DNA of 12,250 nt, taken from Actinomycetota bacterium. Its GTDB lineage: Bacteria > Actinomycetota > Humimicrobiia > Humimicrobiales > Humimicrobiaceae. Location: assembly GCA_023475715.1 (NCBI GenBank), contig JAMCVO010000771.1, positions 1 through 12,250 of the forward strand, written 5' to 3'. The position numbers and the translations under genes are program-made. The notes below the pieces were generated by a model. That model saw nothing but the letters and a program-made list of their open reading frames with translations, had not been told where the DNA came from and made no database searches. Shown one piece after another: positions 7,992-12,250 of this stretch (positions are counted from its first letter, which is position 1; each line of letters begins with the position of its first letter).

Positions 7992-8774
7992 CTAGATCGG
8001 AAGAGCGTCTAGCTTTTCATTTATCCTTGACTGCATTATTTTTTCAAGTCTTGTCAGCGCAGTCATGTCATTTATACCTTCTATTTCAAAATTATCCTGC
8101 ACCACAACACATGAAACTTTCTGTTTTGCATCAACAAAATTTTCAATAATATCCGTGAGATAGAACTCATTTTGAGAATTTTTTGAATCAATATTTTCAA
8201 GATAATCAAACAGGGATTTTGTTTTAAAACAGTAGATTGAAGAATTGATTTCACTTATCTTTTTCTCACTCTCAGATGCATCGGATTCCTCAACAATTTT
8301 CAAAATATTGTTCTTACTATCTTTGATTATCCGGCCGTAACCATTAGGATCATCAACCATTGCCGTTAAAATAACCGCTGTATTGCCTGATTGTTTCATA
8401 GCTTTGACAACTTTTTTTAAAGTAGAATCACTTATGAGAGGGGTATCGCCTGGTATTACAAGGCAAATATCCCCTAGTTCTCCGATACGGTTTTTCAGCA
8501 TACTAACAGCATGGGCAGTGCCGAGCTGATTTTTCTGAATAACCGGAATTGCCATTGGGAAATTACTGCTTAAAAATTTTTGGACTTTCTCAGCTTTGTG
8601 CCCAATAATAACAAATAAATTTTTTGGGTTTAATTTAAGTGCGGAGGTTAAAATATAATGAATTATGGGTTTACGACAAATATTGTGAAGAACTTTAGGG
8701 ATGTCGGATTTCATGCGTTTGCCTTTACCGGCTGCAAGCACAATAACAGTTAGATTTTTATTATTTGTGCTCAA
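7992..8774 (-). CDS. glmU: GlmU uridylyltransferase half, truncated at an adapter junction
   Basis: N-terminal half of the bifunctional enzyme that makes UDP-GlcNAc for peptidoglycan. This half transfers UMP to GlcNAc-1-phosphate. Seen are LAAGKGKRM (13-21 from the chosen start), the K of IPKVLH, QLGTAHAV, PGDTPLIS, GYGRII and NEFYLTDII, all of the nucleotidyltransferase fold. The native frame ends at 8010. The last five residues (DALPI) and the T of the stop codon come from the adapter. About 200 residues of left-handed beta-helix acetyltransferase domain are missing compared with the usual 450 or so. I chose TTG at 8774 because AGGTGG (8788-8783) sits 8 nt upstream; a GTG at 8798 would add eight residues but lacks a ribosome-binding site. 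The start overlaps the upstream small gene by 14 nt. Confidence 0.9.
   Translation of the reverse strand: MSTNNKNLTVIVLAAGKGKRMKSDIPKVLHNICRKPIIHYILTSALKLNPKNLFVIIGHKAEKVQKFLSSNFPMAIPVIQKNQLGTAHAVSMLKNRIGELGDICLVIPGDTPLISDSTLKKVVKAMKQSGNTAVILTAMVDDPNGYGRIIKDSKNNILKIVEESDASESEKKISEINSSIYCFKTKSLFDYLENIDSKNSQNEFYLTDIIENFVDAKQKVSCVVVQDNFEIEGINDMTALTRLEKIMQSRINEKLDALPI
7994..8009. other. Embedded Illumina TruSeq adapter fragment (assembly join)
   Basis: The plus strand reads AGATCGGAAGAGCGTC, an exact 16-base match to the start of the Illumina read-through adapter. The minus strand is the 3' end of the P5-side adapter (ending CTCTTCCGATCT). The match stops after 16 bases. A chance exact match in 12 kb is expected only a few times per million such windows. 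It also falls exactly where the GlmU frame leaves the family, encoding DALPI and then a stop. The simplest reading is an untrimmed read end that was assembled, joining glmU DNA on the right to the prs leader on the left with unknown sequence lost between them. Confidence 0.93.
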
Positions 8775-9072
8775 TAATTTTTCCACCTGAAATTTCACTG
8801 GATATTAAATTGTAGTTTTCACCAAAATAAGCAGTAAGATAAATCAGATTATTGCACTTCTTGCCAAGTATTTCTTTCCTCAGTAAAAAGGCTGACCCTG
8901 CAGGGCCTTCTTCTTCATCATAAAGCCTTGAAATATCGCTGCTTCTTCGAACATTGACAGTAATTTCTTCGCCGCATCTGTTACATTGGACATTAAAATT
9001 TATAAAGTTTGAAGTGCTTGAATAAACAGGTGCTGAAAAAAAATTTTTTAAATTTTGTAAAAAACTAGCCAT
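8761..9072 (-). CDS. Small conserved-type CxxC protein upstream of glmU
   Basis: Protein of 103 residues without an assigned function. From the ATG at 9072 it has a short hydrophobic/basic start, a CNRC pair at 30-33, a basic/acidic stretch ending in a DEEE cluster, then LLRKEILGKKC with Cys73 and a C-terminal GGKII. Three cysteines could bind a metal or form part of a zinc ribbon with a partner; this is inference. The pattern (CxRCGE, RKEI-G-xxC, then a GG motif) resembles short hypothetical proteins I recall from several bacterial phyla. An in-frame TTG at 9114 would add 14 residues but overlaps the divergent gene's promoter; neither start has a clear ribosome-binding site. Its last codons contain the glmU ribosome-binding site, so the two are probably co-translated. 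Confidence 0.65.
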   Translation of the reverse strand: MASFLQNLKNFFSAPVYSSTSNFINFNVQCNRCGEEITVNVRRSSDISRLYDEEEGPAGSAFLLRKEILGKKCNNLIYLTAYFGENYNLISSEISGGKIIEHK

Positions 9073-9094
9073 AACAAATTGTATTTTAACAAAT

Positions 9095-9123
9095 TTGGCA
9101 GATATATTAAACAATATTATAAT
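9095..9123 (+). promoter_or_regulatory. Sigma70-type promoter for the radical SAM gene
   Basis: TTGGCA (9095-9100) and TATAAT (9118-9123) are separated by exactly 17 bp. This differs by one base from the TTGACA-N17-TATAAT consensus. Transcription would start near 9130 and read rightward into the radical SAM gene. The promoter lies upstream of the ATG of the leftward small gene, in the divergent spacer. If it is real, the TTG at 9079 cannot start translation of this transcript. Confidence 0.5.
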
Positions 9124-9132
9124 ACAAATGAA

Positions 9133-10059
9133 TTGAAAAGCAGGACATCAAAATCTAAACAGTTTTGTTACTTTGCAGGATTTGCATTAATCAGCAGGCT
9201 AGGTTCAAAATATAAAAAACCTCTGATAAGCAGCTTTAAGCTGACTAATAAGTGTACACTTAAATGCCTCCACTGTCCTTTCTGGAGAAATAATGAAATC
9301 CTGGAACTTAACTATGATGAGGCTGACGCAATTCTTCAAAGATTGTACAGGGACGGGATTAAAATAGTAATCTTTGAAGGAGGAGAGCCTCTTATATGGA
9401 AAGACAGGGAAAGGAACAAAGATATCCATGATATTATCAAAATGGCAAAAGAATTATTTTATTATGTTGGTGTTACAACAAACGGCACCGTGGAACTTGC
9501 CAATATTGAGTCTGACATTATATTTGTAAGTATTGACGGCATGCAAAAAACGCACGACGCAATCCGCGGTAAAAGCTTTGACAGGATAATAGGAAACATA
9601 AAAGCAAATAAAAACACTAAAAAAATAATTGCAAATATCTGCATAAGCAAAATCAACCGGAAAGAAATTCCTGAACTTGTAAAATTTCTAAATGACATCA
9701 CCTATGGTATAACCATTCAATTCTTTTATCCTTATTCCAATGTCGGGGACCTGACTATAAATTTGCAGGAAAAAGAACAACTGCTTAAAGATCTGATAAA
9801 ATTAAAAAAAGAGGGATACAAAATTTTAGATTCGGCTGCCTGCCTTGAGAGGATGATGAAAAATACCTGGAAATGTTATGATTTTTTGGTATCAAGTGTG
9901 GAGCCCGATGGCAAAACCTATTATGGGTGTTATTTAAAGAATAAAGCTGATAATGTATCCTGCAGGGACTGCGGCTTTGCTGTGCATTGTGAAATATCGC
10001 TTGCTTATGGTTTAAATATTGACGCTTTAAATTCTGCCAGAAAAATATTCTGGGGATAG
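9133..10059 (+). CDS. Radical SAM protein with SPASM-like C-terminal cysteines
   Basis: Predicted radical S-adenosylmethionine enzyme of unknown substrate. Numbering from an in-frame TTG at 9079, the cluster motif CTLKCLHC supplies Cys59, Cys63 and Cys66 for the SAM-binding 4Fe-4S cluster. The FEGGEPL segment is the GGE motif contacting SAM, and the SIDG strand fits the partial TIM barrel. The C-terminus has Cys255, Cys266, Cys284, Cys295, Cys298 and Cys304. The C-x(n)-G-x5-C then CxxCx5C spacing resembles a SPASM or twitch auxiliary-cluster domain. The start is uncertain: TTG at 9079 precedes the likely promoter, so I prefer TTG at 9133, just after the expected transcription start, which would be nearly leaderless. 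No ATG is available before the cluster motif. The gene stands alone, divergent from the glmU side and convergent with the hydrolase gene. Confidence 0.82.
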   Translation: MKSRTSKSKQFCYFAGFALISRLGSKYKKPLISSFKLTNKCTLKCLHCPFWRNNEILELNYDEADAILQRLYRDGIKIVIFEGGEPLIWKDRERNKDIHDIIKMAKELFYYVGVTTNGTVELANIESDIIFVSIDGMQKTHDAIRGKSFDRIIGNIKANKNTKKIIANICISKINRKEIPELVKFLNDITYGITIQFFYPYSNVGDLTINLQEKEQLLKDLIKLKKEGYKILDSAACLERMMKNTWKCYDFLVSSVEPDGKTYYGCYLKNKADNVSCRDCGFAVHCEISLAYGLNIDALNSARKIFWG

Positions 10060-10086
10060 ATTTCTAAGATTCAGGGTAAAATTTTA

Positions 10087-11019
10087 TTAATCATTTATGG
10101 TATCTCCAATGCTGTCCAGCTCCCTGGGGCCGACATATGGTATGAAACCATATTTTTGGGCCTGTGATATAAAACTTTTTATGTTTTCTTCTTTTTGACT
10201 GTAATTAATTGCAAATACGAACCTGTTGGCTTTTATTATCTGATTTAAATAACCAAGGGAAATAACTAATTCATCTTTATCCTGTAGATTGTCACCTACA
10301 AACCACAGGTTTTCTCTCCCGACACCATCTATTGCATTAAGATAGCCGTTTTCCGTAATCAGCTCTTCGGAATTCTGCGGAATAATCAAAAAATCCCCGT
10401 TTTGATTTTTTGCATTTTTTGAAATTGCTGTTACGAAATTAACCATATACAACCTGGCATAAGAATATCCTTTATCATCAAAGTAATCATATGCGTCAAC
10501 TAAATCAAGGTAAATACCATCATAACCTTTATCTATAATTTTTGAAATCGAGTCAAATACTATTTTCTGCCAGTCACTGTACCAATATTTAACCTTAAAA
10601 TTTCCCTTCCAGTTTGGATTTTCCTCATCCAAAAAAACAGGATTACCGGGTTTCCAGTCTTTTTTCCAGTAGCTTCTATAGTTCTCTGCTTCCCCAATAC
10701 TCAAATATGCAATCAATGCTTTGCTCTGAGAATGCAAGTCAGCAATATTGTCTTTACTGAGCTTGCTGTCATCAGGGTCCACTACAGCCACATCAAATTC
10801 GATTGAGGCAAGTATTTCATAATCAGCATTCTGCAAAATGCAGATAAGCTTGCTGTCTGACTCAAAAGCAGGTTTAGAAATTAGCTCTGAACCTTTGGTA
10901 CCGGAAAGATTCTTTAATGAGCTATCATTTAATGCTGTACATGATGAGAGCAGCAGTAAAAAAATTATAGATAGACCTGTAATAAAAAGAAAAAGAATTT
11001 GTATTTTTTTAGAATTCAC
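10087..11019 (-). CDS. Secreted lipoprotein glycoside hydrolase, GH114/PelA-like (MJ1477/TM1410 type)
   Basis: Predicted extracytoplasmic glycosidase, probably acting on an alpha-1,4-galactosaminan such as Pel. From GTG at 11019 it has 310 residues: a basic start (NSKK), a hydrophobic stretch and the lipobox LSSC with Cys27, giving a membrane-anchored lipoprotein. The barrel then shows DVAVVDPDD, YLSIGEAENYRSYW (about 103-116), DGIYLD (167-172), IPQNSEEL (about 212) and the GVGREN segment. These motifs are typical of the GH114 and related PelA hydrolase family. The frame is open up to TTG 11139, overlapping pelG, but that start would put 40 odd residues before the signal peptide and lacks a ribosome-binding site. 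It lies 52 nt after pelG on the same strand, so a joint role in Pel-type polymer processing is likely. Specificity is inferred, not shown. Confidence 0.85.
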   Translation of the reverse strand: MNSKKIQILFLFITGLSIIFLLLLSSCTALNDSSLKNLSGTKGSELISKPAFESDSKLICILQNADYEILASIEFDVAVVDPDDSKLSKDNIADLHSQSKALIAYLSIGEAENYRSYWKKDWKPGNPVFLDEENPNWKGNFKVKYWYSDWQKIVFDSISKIIDKGYDGIYLDLVDAYDYFDDKGYSYARLYMVNFVTAISKNAKNQNGDFLIIPQNSEELITENGYLNAIDGVGRENLWFVGDNLQDKDELVISLGYLNQIIKANRFVFAINYSQKEENIKSFISQAQKYGFIPYVGPRELDSIGDTIND

Positions 11020-11071
11020 TATTATCTTTGTCTGTAATGTTTTCGACGTTTTCTTACTATTGTTTTTCTTA

Positions 11072-12130
11072 TTATTTTGGCAATATTTTTGTTTCCTGCT
11101 GAGCTGTACGCTCTCTTCTGGGTGTAAAAAAATCAACAAGATTCGAAAAAAACCCTCTTTTTTCCTTATAGATAATCGGCTGCCCGCAAAATGTATAATA
11201 ATTTATATTTTTAAGATAAACTATAAGTCTTATGATTGCCACAATCACACCAAGAAGGGCGGCAAGAAAAAAACCTAACCCATAGATGTTTTCGGAATAA
11301 TTCATCGTCAGGTAAGTAAAAATAATATTACTGATTAAAAAAGTAACAGATACAGACAATGCCCCCCGCCTGTCTTCAAAATAAAGCAATATCAGTATTA
11401 TTATCAGCATGACTATATTAAAGTATGCACCAAGTGCAAGAACATTAAAAATATCAATAGACAGTTGGGACAAGCCAATTTTGGGCAGGAGATAATAACC
11501 CGCTGCAATAAAAACCAAGGTAAAAAATAATTGTATTTCCATTATATTTCTGATTTCAGACCAGAGAGTCTTTGTCATATCTTTTTTTGCATTCTCTATA
11601 TCAGTAAGATTGCCTTTTCCGGTTATTAAAGTGTAATACGCCTTATACTTGTCATAAAAAGATGTTTCAATTGATACTACAAACACAATCATTGAGGGCA
11701 TTATGGATAAAAAAGCATAAAATGTCGGAACATCATAAGTAGGTGCATATACATATGTTCCGGCTATCCTGACACCAAGTTCGCTTGTCCAGAACAAGAA
11801 ATTATGTACGTATAGACCAAGTGTATAAAAAAAAGCAATAAAAAATAATGATGGATATTTATCAAAATGCCGCATAAATTCAAAATACCTGTTTACCGAT
11901 TTGCCGAAGAAATTTTTAAGATACACCATTAAGGAAACTATGATTATAAAGAATCCCAAATCCATCGCAAACAATAATCCAAAAACTGCCTGCAGGTTTG
12001 TAAATTTCAAAAAGACAAAAGAGAGCACTAAAATTATCCCAATTCCCCATAAAAAACTTTTTACTATTTTCATATAATCTTTGAGGGTGGACAGATATTC
12101 CATCATTATAAAAACAATAACCAGCTGCAA
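11072..12130 (-). CDS. pelG: PelG, Pel exopolysaccharide membrane transporter subunit (5'-truncated)
   Basis: Polytopic membrane protein of the Pel polysaccharide synthesis and export complex, distantly related to MATE/Wzx flippases and partner of the glycosyltransferase PelF. Family hallmarks visible are the FLSALKDY-like segment (here EYLSTLKDY), the RYFEFMRHFDKYPSLFFIAFFYTLGLYVHNFLFW-type region near 81-115, SIETSFYDKYKAYY near 151, and the GxLxDIxxAKKxM segment. About eight membrane helices are recognisable. Usual PelG is about 450 residues or more, so roughly the first 120 are missing. The apparent TTG start at 12130 is not real: from 12116 rightward the DNA is a misplaced copy of an internal part of the same gene in another frame. 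Trustworthy coding sequence ends near 12115. The downstream neighbour is a PelA-like hydrolase. Confidence 0.85.
   Translation of the reverse strand: MQLVIVFIMMEYLSTLKDYMKIVKSFLWGIGIILVLSFVFLKFTNLQAVFGLLFAMDLGFFIIIVSLMVYLKNFFGKSVNRYFEFMRHFDKYPSLFFIAFFYTLGLYVHNFLFWTSELGVRIAGTYVYAPTYDVPTFYAFLSIMPSMIVFVVSIETSFYDKYKAYYTLITGKGNLTDIENAKKDMTKTLWSEIRNIMEIQLFFTLVFIAAGYYLLPKIGLSQLSIDIFNVLALGAYFNIVMLIIILILLYFEDRRGALSVSVTFLISNIIFTYLTMNYSENIYGLGFFLAALLGVIVAIIRLIVYLKNINYYTFCGQPIIYKEKRGFFSNLVDFFTPRRERTAQQETKILPK
11494..11628. repeat. Direct repeat, internal copy (within pelG)
   Basis: This 135-bp segment encodes part of PelG in frame (around ENAKKDMTKTLWSEI to IAAGY) and is the genuine copy. It recurs at 12116-12250 with one mismatch (C at 11501, A in the other copy), offset by 622 bp. 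Confidence 0.95.
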
Positions 12131-12250
12131 TAAAAACCAAGGTAAAAAATAATTGTATTTCCATTATATTTCTGATTTCAGACCAGAGAGTCTTTGTCAT
12201 ATCTTTTTTTGCATTCTCTATATCAGTAAGATTGCCTTTTCCGGTTATTA
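12116..12250. repeat. Direct repeat, terminal copy (probable contig-end artefact)
   Basis: Copy of 11494-11628 that runs to the last base of the window. The 622-bp offset is not a multiple of three, so the copy puts the PelG peptide in a frame incompatible with the gene it joins. Its left edge coincides with seven bases (AATAACC) shared by both loci, a typical micro-homology join. Confidence 0.95.

Noticed and set aside
7992..8774. GlmU as a genuine single-domain uridylyltransferase or a natural gene truncation
   Set aside because: The truncation point coincides base for base with an Illumina adapter match, so an assembly join explains it better.
8775..8798. GTG at 8798 as the glmU start
   Set aside because: No ribosome-binding site precedes it, whereas TTG at 8774 has AGGTGG at ideal spacing and puts the LAAGKGKRM motif at the usual distance from the N-terminus.
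10060..10086. Bidirectional terminator between the convergent radical SAM and hydrolase genes
   Set aside because: The 27-bp gap contains no stem-loop with a T-run that I can pair by eye.
11020..11139. TTG at 11139 as the start of the glycoside hydrolase
   Set aside because: It would place about 40 lysine- and asparagine-rich residues before the lipoprotein signal and overlap pelG by 68 nt, with no ribosome-binding site. GTG at 11019 gives a normal signal peptide.
11916..12200. A 94-residue minus-strand frame that begins like an internal PelG segment and then runs through the pelG region in another frame
   Set aside because: It arises only from the terminal repeat joined out of frame to pelG. 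After the shared segment the peptide is an out-of-frame reading of pelG.

Overview
The window is about 12 kb of AT-rich bacterial DNA (roughly one third G+C by eye). It carries a conserved housekeeping block and, beside it, what looks like an exopolysaccharide locus. Transcribed leftward, the order is glmU, prs, rplY/ctc, pth, mfd, a membrane-anchored parvulin, mazG. This is the glmU-prs-ctc-pth-mfd-mazG order known from Firmicutes and, in part, Actinobacteria. With the low G+C and the Pel-type genes, this suggests a Gram-positive-lineage or deep-branching uncultured bacterium, perhaps a low-G+C actinobacterial candidate class. The taxonomic statement is inference only.

Layout: 1-115 is a non-coding left end with a possible leftward promoter. 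116-7979 holds mazG, ppiC-like, mfd, pth, rplY and prs, all on the minus strand and tightly packed. pth overlaps rplY by 4 nt and mfd overlaps pth by 1 nt, so translational coupling is likely. At 7994-8009 there is a 16-base exact match to the Illumina TruSeq adapter. It sits where the glmU reading frame stops, so the GlmU acetyltransferase half is missing because of an assembly join and not because of biology. From 8010 rightward come the GlmU uridylyltransferase half and a small CxxC protein that overlaps the glmU start. A divergent radical SAM/SPASM-like gene follows on the plus strand with a good sigma70-type promoter. Last comes a leftward pair, pelG followed by a secreted GH114/PelA-like glycoside hydrolase.

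The right end is also suspect. The last 135 bp (12116-12250) repeat 11494-11628 with one mismatch and in the wrong frame, so pelG loses its N-terminal part at a probable assembly artefact.

Functionally, the left block covers cell-wall precursor supply (GlmU), PRPP synthesis (Prs), translation (L25, Pth), transcription-coupled repair (Mfd), extracytoplasmic protein folding (parvulin) and nucleotide-pool cleaning (MazG). The right block pairs the Pel polysaccharide transporter subunit PelG with a hydrolase expected to act on galactosamine-containing polymer. I see no tRNA, rRNA, CRISPR array or insertion sequence. Linkage between the two sides of 7994-8009 is plausible from synteny but is not proven by this sequence.
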